A stretch of DNA of 64,000 nt from Anomaloglossus baeobatrachus. Taxonomy: Eukaryota; Chordata; Amphibia; Anura; Aromobatidae. The stretch spans positions 332,423,643 through 332,487,642 of the forward strand of contig NC_134354.1 in the NCBI RefSeq assembly GCF_048569485.1, given 5' to 3'. Both the position numbers and the translations under genes were made by a program. The notes under the pieces are model-generated. The model searched no databases, had not been told where the DNA came from, and worked only from the letters and a program-made list of their open reading frames with translations. Position 1 is the stretch's first letter, and every line of letters starts with the position of its first letter. Shown piece by piece: positions 11,010 through 22,691 of the stretch.

Positions 11010-11535
11010 GGTGGGGATGGAGGGGGGGGAGGGGGAACACACATGCCAGCATGGGGTGGGGGAGGGGTAACGCACATGCCAGCATGGGGTGTTGGAGGGG
11101 GAACGCACATGCCAGCATGGGGTGGGGGAGGGGGAACACACATGCCAGCATGGGGTGGGGGAACGCACATGCCAGCATGAGGTGGGGGAGGGGGAACGCA
11201 CATGCCAGCATGGGGTGGGGGAGGGGGAACGCACATGCCAGCATGGGGTGGGGGAACGCACATGCCAGCATGGGGTGGGGGTGGGGGAACGCACATGCCA
11301 GCATGGGGTGGGGGTGGGGGGAACGCACATGCCAGCACGGGGTGGGGGAACGCACATGCCAGCACGGGGTGGGGGAACGCACATGCCAGCACGGGGTGGG
11401 GGTGGGAGAACGCACATGCCAGCACGGGGTGGGGGTGGGGGAACGCACATGCCAGCACGGGGTGGGGGTGGGGGAACGCACATGCCAGCACGGGGTGGGG
11501 GTGGGGGAACACACATGCCAGCATGGGGGGGATGA
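11010..11535. repeat. Minisatellite, G-rich unit with ACGCACATGCCAGCA
   Basis: About 15-17 copies of a unit of roughly 24-36 bp, GGGGGAACGCACATGCCAGC followed by an A/CGGGGTGGG variant; unit length varies by one or two GGGGGA/TG blocks. It is G-rich on the + strand and could form G-quadruplexes. Long open frames through it on both strands are products of the repeat. Confidence 0.9.
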
Positions 11536-12755
11536 CATGCATGCCAGGATGGTGAACAATGCATGCCAGGATGGGGAAAACATGCATGGCAGGATGGGGA
11601 AAACATGCGTGGCAGGATGGAGGAAACATGCGTGGCAGGATGGAGGAAACATGCGTGGCAGGATGGAGGAAACATGCGTGGCAGGATGGAGGAAACATGC
11701 GTGGCAGGATGGAGGAAACATGCGTGGCAGGATGGAGGAAACATGCGTGGCAGGATGGAGGAAACATGCGTGGCAGGATGGAGGAAACATGCGTGGCAGG
11801 ATGGAGGAAACATGCGTGGCAGGATGGAGGAAACATGCGTGGCAGGATGGAGGAAACATGCGTGGCAGGATGGAGGAAACATGCGTGGCAGGATGGAGGA
11901 AACATGCGTGGCAGGATGGAGGAAACATGCGTGGCAGGATGGAGGAAACATGCGTGGCAGGATGGAGGAAACATGCGTGGCAGGATGGAGGAAACATGCG
12001 TGGCAGGATGGAGGAAACATGCGTGGCAGGATGGAGGAAACATGCGTGGCAGGATGGAGGAAACATGCGTGGCAGGATGGAGGAAACATGCGTGGCAGGA
12101 TGGAGGAAACATGCGTGGCAGGATGGAGGAAACATGCGTGGCAGGATGGAGGAAACATGCGTGGCAGGATGGAGGAAACATGCGTGGCAGGATGGAGGAA
12201 ACATGCGTGGCAGGATGGAGGAAACATGCGTGGCAGGATGGAGGAAACATGCGTGGCAGGATGGAAGAAACATGCGTGGCAGGATGGAGAAAACATGCGT
12301 GGCAGGATGGAGAAAACATGCGTGGCAGGATGGAGGAAACATGCGTGCCAGGATGGAGGAAACATGCATGCCAGGATGGAGAAAACATGCATGCCAGGAT
12401 GGAGGAAACATGCATGCCAGGATGTGGAAACATGCATGCCAGGATGTGGAAACATGCATGCCAGGATGTGGAAACATGCATGCCAGGATGTGGAAACATG
12501 CATGGCAGGATGGAGGAAACATGCATGCCAGGATGTGGAAACATGCATGGCAGGATGGAGGAAACATGCATGGCAGGATGGAGGAAACATGCATGGCAGG
12601 ATGGAGGAAACATGCATGGCAGGATGGAGGAAACATGCATGGCAGGATGGAGGAAACATGCATGGCAGGATGGAGGAAACATGCATGGCAGGATGGAGGA
12701 AACATGCATGGCAGGATGGAGGAAACATGCATGGCAGGATGGAGGAAACATGCCA
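11535..12755. repeat. Minisatellite, 23-bp unit
   Basis: About 52 copies of a 23-bp unit, AGGATGGAGGAAACATGCGT followed by GGC. The central block (about 11620-12270) is almost perfectly uniform. The outer copies change to ATGCATGCC and ATGTGGAAAC variants. Because 23 is not a multiple of three, all three frames are read in turn and the long open frames carry no coding signal. Confidence 0.95.
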
Positions 12756-13150
12756 CGATAGGGTACATTTACTAGGAAGGGGAACATTTACCAGGAAGGG
12801 GAACATTTACCAGGAAGGAGAACATTTACCAGGAAGGGGTGCATGCTAGGAAGGGGGACATTTACCTGGATGGGGGTACATTTACCTGGATGGGGAACAT
12901 TTACCAGGATGGAGGACATTTACCAGGAACGGGGTACATGCCGGGATGGGGGAACATTTACAAGGATGGGCAATATGTCAGGATGGGGTACATTTACCAG
13001 CATGGGGGAACATGCCAGAATAAGGTACATTTACCAGGATGGAGGACATTTACCAGGAGAGGTATATTTACCAGGATGGGGCAATGATGGGGACAAATAT
13101 ACCAGAATGTAGGAAATATATATCCGGATGGGGGACATGTTTACCAGGAA
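12756..13150. repeat. Degenerate minisatellite, ACATTTACCAGGA units
   Basis: A decayed continuation of the preceding array: units of about 18-24 bp around GGGGAACATTTACCAGGA with many substitutions. It grades into unique hAT sequence by about 13200. Confidence 0.8.
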
Positions 13151-13631
13151 CTGGCCCAAGAAGGGGGACAGAACTACACAATGAAAGGGGAGCAACTCGT
13201 ATGTCTTTATGGGATTTCAAGATGTTCAGACTTTGAAATGTAGATGTGGATTACAGGGTGACATCTGATTGCATTCCAGGCTAAACTAATATGCTGCAAT
13301 TTTTTCCAGAAAGATCAACTGCTGTGTCTGGAAAGGGCAGGGGCTCAGCTTCAATGTGTGGTAAGCATGCATGAGCGTGATGCCCCTGCTGAGGAGAAGA
13401 AAAGACGGCAAAGGTAAGGTTAAAATCAATTATTTACATAATAGGATTGGTTGGCACTTCGGAAAAAAAATTGGGTTTAGGGCTACAGTTTTTGGCACTC
13501 AGCCTGTAAAAGGTTCGCCATGACTGGTTTATAGGATCCTTTCACTTGAAGTTTATGGGCGGGCATTGAAGTCATGTGATCGGGAGTCAGTGGAATCGGA
13601 TGTGACAGACTGCAGATGCGCACACGCCGCT

Positions 13632-13904
13632 GGGGGGGAGGAAGAGAGAGGTAAAAAAAAAAAAAAAGAAGAGGGAGAGAAAGAGGGGGGGGGGCAAGAG
13701 AAAGAGGGTGGGGGGCGAGAGAAAGAGGGGGGGGGGGGGCGAAAGAAAGAGGGTGGGGGGCGAGAGAAAGAGGGTGGGGGGCGAAAGAAAGAGGGTGGGG
13801 GGCGAGAGAAAGAGGGTGGGGGGCGAGAGAAAGAGGGTTGGGAGAGAGAAAGAGGGTGGGGAGAGAGGGGGAAAGTGGGGGAGAGTGGGGAAGAGAAAGA
13901 GACC
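13632..13904. repeat. GA-rich low-complexity tract
   Basis: Purine-only strand made of GAGAGAAAGAGGGTGGGGGGC-like units. Purine/pyrimidine asymmetry is nearly complete over 270 bp. It could adopt triplex structure. Confidence 0.85.
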
Positions 13905-14370
13905 CTGAGCCTGTACAGACTGAGTGCCCACAGCCTAGAGGTGGAAACAGGGTGGCACCAACAGACATACAAGCCGCGGGAGAACAGACTGTGCCAGCAC
14001 TGCCAGCAGGGGGCTGTGGAAGACGAGGCGCACTTCCTTCTACACTGTAACAAATACTCAGCAGTGAAGGCCTCCCACTTCCAGAAACTTATCGCTCATA
14101 CCCCGGACTTTCCATCCATTCCATTGACGAGGAGAGGAAACTCTGCATCCTACTGGGGGAAGAGGAATCAATGGTGGAGATCGCCGCCCAATATGTCATA
14201 ACATGTCATAAGATGAGAGGAACGTAAGACCCCCAAAATGGATCATCATTCTCCAAATTGTGGCCACAACACCCCATCCCCACAACCCTAACCCACTCCC
14301 CTGTCACATTTTGTTTCTTGCTTTGGCAATACCGATTGCATTTTGGTCCTGCCAATAAAGCCGATTTGAT
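13905..14370 (+). mobile_element. Non-LTR retrotransposon (LINE) 3' end, 5'-truncated
   Basis: Encodes the C-terminal tail of a LINE reverse-transcriptase protein: LSAHSLEVETGWHQQ followed by a zinc-knuckle pattern, CQHCQQGAVEDEAHFLLHC. A one-base frameshift near 14130 moves the frame to DEERKLCILLGEEES, ending at a TAA after HKMRGT (about 14224). A 3' UTR follows, with AATAAAGCC near the end and a GAAAGAGA tail. The clade (L2, RTE, Rex or another) cannot be told from this fragment. Confidence 0.8.
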
Positions 14371-14512
14371 TTGAGAGAGAAAGAGAAAGAGAGAGAGAGA
14401 AAGAGAGAGAGAGAAAGAGAGAGAGAGAAAGAGAGAGAGAGAAAGAAAGAGAGAAAGAAAGAGAGAGAGAAAGAAAGAGAGAAAGAAAGAGAGAGAGAGA
14501 GAAAGAAAGCAT
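14371..14512. repeat. (GAAAGAGAGA)n microsatellite
   Basis: Immediately follows the LINE 3' end, as microsatellite tails of LINEs do. Purine-only on the + strand. Confidence 0.9.
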
Positions 14513-15169
14513 GAACATGTTCATTTCAACAAACAGGATCCTGTCTATCATCATACCACAGTTTACATGCCGTTGCGTACGGTATAGTCAGGATCCGCTA
14601 CAAGCACAGTTTTTGAAAAATGTTACAATACTGCAAGTCGCTAGATCCTGATTGTACCGCACGCAAACACATGTCAACGCATGTTGACGCGAATCCATTG
14701 CAAATGCATTGAAATGAAAACGCATTTGTACTGGATCCGCTTTTGCTGCAAATAAACGATCAGGACGCATGTTAAAAAAAACGTAGTGCGAAAGCAGCCT
14801 AAGCCTAGTGTCATGCCACAGTGATGTGATCAGATCACAGCTGTGGAGGAGAAGGTGGGTGCTGCAGAGGAATGGGAGGAACTAATCTCCCTATCGCCTC
14901 CATTATCAGCTGATGTGATTATCGCACTGCACTTTGGTGTAATGCAAGTGTAATGCAATGTCTCTCTTGCACCCATTAACTTGTATGGGTGCGAGAGAAA
15001 ACAAATCGGATTCCACCAGCAGCACGCTGCAATTGTTTTCTCGGTCCGATTAGGGCTGAGAAAAAAACGCTCATGAGAGCGGCCCCATACAGTAACATGG
15101 GTCCAAGTGGAATGCGATTTTTTTATCGCATTCCACTCAGTCCGTTTTACTCGTCGTGCATTCTTAGCC

Positions 15170-16831
15170 TAAGTAAGAGAGATAAGTCACACAAAATAGT
15201 TAATATTGTGGTTAAAGCAACATTTCTGTGGTAAAAATGTATGGGTTTCATTTTCACGGCTCAACATTATAAAATTCTGTGAAGCACCTGGAGGTTCAAG
15301 GTGCTCACCAAACATGTAGATAATTCCAAGAGGGGTCTAGTTTCCAAAATGAGGTCATTTCTGGGGGTTTTCACTGTTTAGGCACATCAGGTGCTCTGCA
15401 AATAACCTAACTTCCTAACAAAAAAATATTTCCAAATATTTCCAAAATTGTGCTGCATGTAGGAAATGTTATTTTTTCATTTTCACCGCAATTTTCTTTC
15501 ATTTTCACAAAGGTAACATGAGAAAGTGAACTGTACATTTTGTTGCGAGTACAGGGATATCTCATATATGGTGGAAAACTACTGTTTGGGCGCATGGCAG
15601 GGCTCGGACGGGAAGGAGAGCTATATGAATTTTGGAGCGATATTCTGGCTTGAATAGATTACAGACGCCGTGGCACATTTAAAGATCCCCTGACATACCA
15701 AAATTGTAGAAACTCCCCTGTAGAAACTCCCTACAAAGTGAACCCATTATGAAAACTACACCTCTCAAGGAGATCATCCATGCGTCTAGTGAGCACTTTT
15801 AACCCTCAGTTGATTAATTGAATTGTATAACATTGGGCTGTAGCACCAAAGTTTTAATTTTCAAAAAGAGGTATAGGAGAAAATTGACCATACAATTTGT
15901 TACACAATTTCTCCTGAGTTCGCCAATACCTCATGCAGTAGAAAACTACTTTTCAGGCACAATGCAAAGCTTAGAAGGGAAGGAGTGCCATATTTGAGTG
16001 CAGATTTAGTTGGAATGGTTTGGGGATGCCATTCACATTGGCAGAGGCTATGAAGTGGTGTGAGCTTCAGTTACTCATTCTCCTAGTAGTGTCTACATTG
16101 GTTTTATAACACTAGAAGGATTTAGGGCAATTTCGGCTCAGTTTGTAACTGGCCATTATTAAATTCTATGAAGGTTGCAAGGTAGTTCCTTTTGCAGTGT
16201 CTATCTATTTGCAAAGCCCTTAAGTGCGAAAAAAATCAGAAACCCCCTCAAGTGACTACATTTTGTAAACTACACCACTCTTGCAATTAATCTACGAGTG
16301 TAGTGACAATTTTGTCTTTGACTCCACAAGTGTTTTCCAAACACAGTGAATGTTTCACAATTAAAAATTGCAAATTCATTGGAGTACCTGTATATTGTGC
16401 CCAGCTTGTGCTTCTGGGGACACACACGGTAAATGAAGTGGGCTCTCCTCTCTACAACAATGCCAAACATGTGGACATTAACTGTGGTTTAGGCACATTG
16501 TGGGGCTCAGAAGGGAGGGGGCATTAGGATTTAGGAACAGAGATTTTACTGGATTTATTTTTGGGAGGGAGCTATAGCGCTTACCCAGAGCCTTTGTGAT
16601 AGCAGTAACTTGGAAACCCCAATTTTCCGTTAACAGATGATGGACCTGAGTGGGAACTTGTTTTTTGTGGGTTGAGTTGAATGCCATTTGGTGTACAGAA
16701 CATTTTGGATCAGTTCACACTTATCCTGGTCTCTGTGCTCACTGTTTACATCAGGGTTTCCATCTACATTTCCGAAATACATCATGCAGGTGAAACCTTC
16801 CATGGATCCATTCCCTAATGAAGCCGCAGAC
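15170..16831. mobile_element. Dispersed non-coding repeat, probable continuation of the element starting at 10206
   Basis: AT-rich sequence with stereotyped phrases such as AAATTCTGTGAAGCACCTGG and GTCTAGTTTCCAAAATGAGG, repeated with variation at about 300-bp spacing (15240, 15700, 16150). No reading frame of any length. Class unknown; the join to 10206-10464 across the nested MITEs is inference. Confidence 0.45.
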
Positions 16832-16834
16832 TAA

Positions 16835-17387
16835 AGGCTGCTTTACACGCAGCGACATCGGTAGCGATGTCGCTCGTGAAAGCACCCGTCCCCCGTCGTT
16901 TGTGCGTCACGAGCAAATCGCTGCCCGTGGCGCACAATATCGCTAGTACCCATCACACGTACTTACCTTCCTAGCGACGTCGCTGTGGTCGGCGAACAGC
17001 CTCTTTTCTAAGGGGGCGGTTCGTGCGGCGTCACAGCAACGTCACACGGCTGGCGTCCAATAGAAGCGGAGGGGCGGAGAGCAGCCGCATAAAAGACACG
17101 CCCACCTCGTTGCCGGAGGACGCAGGTATGGTGCCGTTCGTCATTCCTGGGGTGTCAGACGTAGCGATGTGTGCTGCCTCAGGAACGACGAACAACCTGC
17201 GTCCACAACGACCAACGAGATTTTGAAAATGAACGACGTGTCAACGATCAGGTGAGTATTTTTGATCGTTAACACTCGCTCGTAGGTGTTACATGCAACA
17301 ACGTCACTGACGAGGCCGGATGTGCGTCACGAATTCAGTGACCCCAACGACATCTCGTTAGCGATGTCGTTGCGTGTAACGGGGCCG
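16835..17387. mobile_element. MITE (GCTTTACA family), second copy
   Basis: Inverted ends AGGCTGCTTTACACGCAGCG at left and CGGCCCCGTTACACGCAACG from the right, flanked by TAA and TTA. Internally it shares GCCCACCTC, CCAATAGAAGCGGAGGGGCG and GAAAATGANNGACGTGTCAACG with the copy at 814-1371. It is GC-rich against an AT-rich background and gives no protein. Confidence 0.8.
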
Positions 17388-18349
17388 TTACTCTGGACTT
17401 CATTTGGCCTCGATTCAGCAGTGTCCTTTTCAAGGGTGCACAAAACTGTTTTTGACCGCTCTTTTGTGCACATCAGATGGACACCGCCACACCACAGGCC
17501 AGACATGAGGTCAAAGTGACGCCCTCTGCCTCATTACAGTGAATTTACTGTTGGAAATATTGTCTGGTTCACGTTTTCAGAGAGTTACACGTAAATCCTG
17601 ATGGAAGTGCTTAGGGTATAATGTGAGCCATGCCAGACTGCAATCTTTGGGAGGCAGAATAAATAAATTAACAGCAGTTGAAGAATTGACTTTTTTTCAG
17701 TATATGATTAGGCGGCTTTATTCCTCAGGTCAGTACAATTGCAGCGACACTACATTTATAATTAGTTTATTTTAGGTTTGACTACTATTACACACTAAAA
17801 AATGCTTTTTTTAAAAAAACAAACAAACAAACAAACAAGGTTTTTTGCATCGTATTTTGAAGGCTACAGTTTTTGTTTTTTTCCCCGTAAAACAGTCATT
17901 ATGATATCTTGTTTTTTTGCAGTATGAGTTGAAGTTTTAGCCACATAATATTTTTGGACACTTTCTATTCCACTTTTTGTGAGGCAAAAGCGAGAAAAAA
18001 CAGCAATTCAGGATTGTTTTTTACGCCATTCACCCTGTTGCAAAAGTGACAGCTTTACTCTTTGGGTCAGTGCGATTACAGTGATACCACATATATATAG
18101 TTTGGTTTTTTTTTCCTTTTTTTGCTGCTTTTACACGATAAAAACTTTTATAGAAAAAAAATATTTTGCATTGCTGTATTCTGAGAGCTATAGTTTTTTT
18201 TTTCTTGCTGAATGCGTTGTATGGCAGCTTATTTTTTGCAGGACAAGATGACATTTTCAGAGGTACCATATTTAATTACATACAACTTTTTAATCGCATT
18301 TTATTCCATTTTTTGGCAGCAGAATGATATAAAGACAGTTTCCGCTAAG

Positions 18350-18407
<58 letters not shown>

Positions 18408-19135
18408 CATATACACATATATATTATATACATATATATATATACACACACACTATTTTTTGTTACAGTGTTCACTGAAGGAGTTAACTAGTGTAACCTT
18501 TATAGATTGGGTTGTTAAGGATGCGGCAATACCATATATGTATACTTTTCTTTTTACATGAACATTTATTGGTATAATATTTTTTTTTTTGGGGTCTGCT
18601 GATTTTTTAAAAAAATATTGTTACAAATTTTTATTTACATTTTTTTCATTCAGGAAGATTAACTTTTATTACTCTGATTGCTAGTATAATTTATTGCAAT
18701 GTACAAGGATTGCAATACATTATACCCGTCAATGGGACACTGACATAACGCCTGTTAGACCAAGCTCCTGGCATGGTCTAACAAACCACTGTAACTGGCA
18801 GACCCGGAGGTCATCATTTGATCTTGGGTTGCCAATGCAACAATCGGGCATTTGTGATCACATCGCAGGGGTCCCAATCAGGTGGGAGAGGGAGCACACT
18901 CCCTGTCTGAGCCCCTTAAGTGCTGCGATTGATATTGATTGTGGCATTTAGGATGTTAAACAGCCAGAGGTGGTGATAGCTCCGCACCTAGCTGTGACAG
19001 CTGGTGCTCCCAGCAGCGATCGTGCGGACACAGCTCCTGTGCCTGTATAATTGCCATGAAGTTTATGTTTTGCGGGAACCCATTCCCGACCATAAGGTAA
19101 ACTTGCGTCAAATTTTGTAAATGGGTTAAAAGGTA
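17388..19135. mobile_element. AT-rich dispersed repeat with (GT)n/(TA)n
   Basis: From about 17630, non-coding sequence with phrases echoing the element at 26253-27466 (tracts of T with GCAGCGACAC, ACCACATATATAT). It ends near TAAATGGGTTAAAAGG at 19118-19133. A (GT)n tract at about 18352-18388 runs into (TA)n. No gene signal. Confidence 0.45.
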
Positions 19136-19473
19136 CTAAAACAGACTAAAAAAAATAAAATAATATAGTGTGTATATATAAAAAAGATAAATGAATACAC
19201 AAAGAAAATTGAATCACTCCCTCCTCCTATTAAAAATAAACAAATTGTGGTATAGTCACATCCCAAAAGGTGTGGTCTATCTGAAATCAAAATGCCAGAA
19301 TTGTAGTCTTTCAACCAAGACACTTACACCCAAAAAGTACAATAAAAATTGATTCAAAAATTCTGTATACCCCAAAATGGTATAAAAAACCCACATCAGC
19401 TTAACGTGCAAAAAACATGCAGTCAAGGAGGGCCATAGACAGAAAAAAAAAAAAGTTACGGGTCTCATAAAAA
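19136..19473. other. A-rich segment left of the DIRS element
   Basis: Non-coding, A/T-rich sequence with short repeated phrases; probably another fragment of a dispersed repeat. No exon or element ends found. Confidence 0.4.
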
Positions 19474-19946
19474 AGAGAATTTTGTTTACTTACCGTAAAC
19501 TCTTTTTCTTATAGTTCCGTATTGGGAGACCCAGACATTGGGTGTATAGCTTCTGCCTCCGGAGGACACACAAAGTACTACACTCAAAAGTGTAGCTCCT
19601 CCCTCTGAGCTTATACACCCCCTGGAGAACCAGATCTAGCCAGTTTAGTGCAAAAGCTGAAGGAGAATAGCCACCCACAAGTAAAAACAGAGCAAGAACC
19701 GGAACAACCGGAGACTCTGTCCACAACAACAGCCGGTGATAACACGCGGAACAAGAAACTGCCAACAGGCAACAGGGAGGGTGCTGGGTCTCCCAATACG
19801 GAACTATAAGAAAAAGAATTTACGGTAAGTAAACAAAATTCTCTTTTTCTTTATCGTTCCTATGGGAGACCCAGACATTGGGACGTCTCAAAGCAGTCCA
19901 TGGGTGGGAATAAACAGAAAAACTAAGAAGTAGGCGGAGCCTAACT

Positions 19947-20990
19947 TCACAAATGGGCGACAGCCGCCTGAAGGATGCGTCTGCCCAAGCTCGCATCTGC
20001 CGAAGCATGAGCATGCACTTGGTAGTGCTTTGAAAAGGTATGCAGGCTAGTCCAAGTGGCAGCCTGACAGACTTGATGAGCCGTAGCCTGGTGCCTGAAA
20101 GCCCAAGAGGCACCGACAGCTCTGGTCGAGTGTGCCTTGATCCCCGGCGGGGGAGGCACCTGAGAACACTGGTAGGCATCCGAAATGGTCGACCTAATCC
20201 AACGGGCTAAGGTCAGCTTAGAAGCAGAGAGGCCCTTACGCCGACCTGTGGTTAGCACAAAAAGAGAGGTGCACCGCCTAAGAGCAGCGGTGCGAGACAC
20301 ATAGATCCGGAGAGCCCGCACCAGATCCAGAGTATGCAACGCTTTTTCAAAGCGATGAACAGGAGCCGGACAAAAGGAAGGTAGGGTAATGTCCTGGTTA
20401 AGGTGGAAAGGAGAAACCACCTTAGGAAGAAAGTCCGGAGTCGGACGGAGAACCACCTTGTCTTGATGAAAAACCAAAAAAGGTGACTCCGAAGAGAGCG
20501 CAGCCAAATCAGAGACTCTCCTGAGGGAAGTTATGGCCACTAGAAAGACCACTTTCTGTGAAAGACGAAACAAAGAAACCTCCCTAAGAGCCTCAAAGGG
20601 GGGTTTCTGCAAAACCGTGAGAACCAAATTGAGGTCCCAGGGATCCAAGGGCCGCCGGTAAGGCGGAATGATGTGAGACGCACCCTGCATGAAGGTGCGG
20701 ACCTGAGCCAGCCGGGCGATACGCCGCTGGAACAGCACTGACAGAGCCGAGACTTGTCCCTTGAGAGAGTTGAGGGACAGTCCCAGCTGCAGACCGGACT
20801 GTAGAAAAGACAGAAGGGTCGGCAAGGAAAAAGGCCAAGGAGGATGGCCGGAAGAGCGACACCAGGACAGGAAAATTTTCCAAGTCCTGTGATAGATCTT
20901 GGCAGAGGAAGACTTACGGGCCCGAGTCATAGTGGAGATGACTTCAGGGGGGATACCAGAAGCCGTCAAGATCAAGGACTTAAGAGCCAC
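19947..20990 (-). mobile_element. DIRS part: tyrosine recombinase
   Basis: A 347-residue frame with the tyrosine-recombinase pattern: an arginine in SLRRVSDL, the H-x-x-R box in AHSTRAV and a C-terminal HTFSKHYQV tyrosine. This enzyme replaces the integrase used by LTR elements. Confidence 0.88.
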
Positions 20991-20999
20991 GCCGTCAAT

Positions 21000-22691
21000 C
21001 TAAGAGCCGCAGAATTCTGGCGGAAAAACGGACCTTGTGAGAGGTCTGGACGGTCCGGAAGAGGCCACGGCACCTCTACGGACAGATGGAGCAGGTCTGG
21101 GTACCAAGCTCGCCTGGGCCAGTCCGGAGCAATGAGGATGACTCGACGGCCCTCCATTCTGATCTTGCGCAGAACTCTGGGAAAGAGAGCTAGAGGGGGA
21201 AACATGTAGGACAGCGAGGGGCCGAAGCCACCACTGAAGAGAGCTCCTGGTCTGTGGCGACAGAGCCACTAACCTGTGCAAGGAGGAAGGCCGCTTGTCC
21301 CAACAGCGGAGAATGTCCAGCTGCAGTGGACGCAGATGGAACTGGGCAAAGGGAACAGCCTCCATTGACGCCACCATCTGACCCAGCACCTGCATCAGGT
21401 GCCTGATGGAATAACGGCGGGGCCTCAGCAGAGAGCGCACCGCCAATTGGAGGGACTGCTGTTTGATTAAGGACAACTTCACAAGTGCCGGCAGAGTCTC
21501 GAACTGCATCCCTAGGTACGTGAGCCTCTGAGTCGGAGTCAGAGTGGATTTGGGCAGATTGACAAGCCACCCGAATTGGGCTAGAGTGGCGAGAGTGAGC
21601 GAAACACTCCGCTGACAGTCTGCGCTGGATGAGGCCTTGACTAGAAGGTCGTCCAGGTAAGGAATCACTGCCAACCCCTGGAGGTGCAGAACCGCAACCA
21701 CTGCTGCCATGACCTTGGTGAATACCCGAGGGGCCGTGGCTAACCCGAAGGGGAGAGCCACGAATTGGAAATGTTCCTCTCCGATTGCAAAACATAGCCA
21801 ATGCTGGTGTGAAACTGCAATTGGCACATGCAGATAGGCATCTCTGATGTCGATGGATGCCAGGAAATCCCCTTGGGTCATTGAGGCAATGACTGACCGT
21901 AGAGACTCCATGCGAAAATGCCGCACCTGAACATGCTTGTTGAGAAGCTTGAGATCCAGGATGAGCCGGAAGGAACCGTCCTTTTTGGGGACTAGGAAGA
22001 GATTTGAGTAGAAACCTCTGAACCGTTCCCGGGCGGGAACCGGTACAATTACTCCGTTGGCCTGCAAGGATGCCACGGCCTGAGAGAAGGCGGCGGCCTT
22101 GGAGCAGGGGGGAGTTGACAGAAAAAATCTGTTTGGCGGGCTGCTGGAAGAGAATTCTATCCTGTAGCCGTGGGAGATGATATCCCGCACCCACTGATCG
22201 GAGACGTGTTGAAACCACACGTCGCCAAAGTGGGAGAGCCTGCCACCGACTAAGGACGTTGCTGGCGCGGACAGATAGTCAAGAGGAGGCTGCCTTAGTG
22301 GCAGCAGCTCCTGCGGTCTTCTGTGGACGCGCTTTTGTGCGCCAGTTGGATTTTTGGTCCTTGGCTGAGTTAGTGGACGAGGCCGAGGGCTTAGAGGACG
22401 ACCAGTTGGAGGAACGAAAGGAACGAAACCTCGACTGATTCCTACCCTGGACAGGTTTCCTGGTTTTGGTTTGTGGCATGGAAGTACTCTTCCCGCCAGT
22501 AGCTTCCTTAATAATTTCATCCAGCTGTTCACCGAACAGCCTGGACCCAGCAAAAGGGAGTCCAGCAAGGTACTTCTTTGAAGAAGCATCTGCCTTCCAC
22601 TCTCGAAGCCACAAAATCCTGCGGATAGCGAGGGAATTAGCCGAAGCCACCGCAATGCGGTGAGAAGCCTCCAGCATGGCAGACATGGCAT
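21000..22691 (-). mobile_element. DIRS part: reverse transcriptase and RNase H region
   Basis: Contains reverse-transcriptase signatures such as LILDLKLLNKHV, SIDIRDAYLHVPI, LPFGLATAPRVF and the catalytic YLDDL. The downstream part corresponds to the RNase H end of DIRS polyproteins. Confidence 0.88.

Larger units (their letters stand above)
10651..13526. mobile_element. hAT-type non-autonomous element with minisatellite interior
   Basis: Flanked by a perfect 8-bp target duplication, GTTTATAG (10643-10650 and 13527-13534), the length made by hAT transposases. The inverted ends read CAGTGATGGCGAACC at left and CAGTCATGGCGAACC from the right. About 2.1 kb of its 2.9 kb is minisatellite (11010-13150). 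I see no transposase domain. Confidence 0.88.
10535..14799. mobile_element. Second-level TIR element inserted in the outer MITE
   Basis: Ends are inverted repeats of about 30 bp: GGCTGCTTTCACACTAGG at left and GGCTGCTTTCGCACTACG from the right, both continuing into a T-run and AACATG. It contains a hAT element (10651-13526), GA-rich tracts and a LINE 3' end. No transposase was seen. Confidence 0.75.
10465..15169. mobile_element. Outer MITE of a four-level nest (AGTCACAC family)
   Basis: The left arm, 10465-10531 (GGCTGCGGCCACACGAGC), and right arm, about 14803-15169, together resemble the MITE at 1375-1766, including shared phrases CTCTGCTCCTGCTCT, GATCACAGCTGTGGAG and AATCTCCCTATC. The two arms were split by insertion of the element at 10535-14799. 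TTA precedes the left end and TAA follows the right end. Confidence 0.7.

Noticed and set aside
11535-12755. A regular array that could be mistaken for a CRISPR
   Set aside because: There are no unique spacers; the whole 23-bp unit repeats head to tail, and the context is a vertebrate intron.
10821-12849. Open frames of 400-660 codons on both strands (HACFLHPATHVSSILPRMF and MRGRMEETCVAGWRKHAWQ types)
   Set aside because: Products of a 23-bp minisatellite; the same string appears in all three frames in rotation, which no real protein does.
13566-14201. A 211-codon gene
   Set aside because: Its first half is a GA-rich tract and its second half is the tail of a LINE protein.
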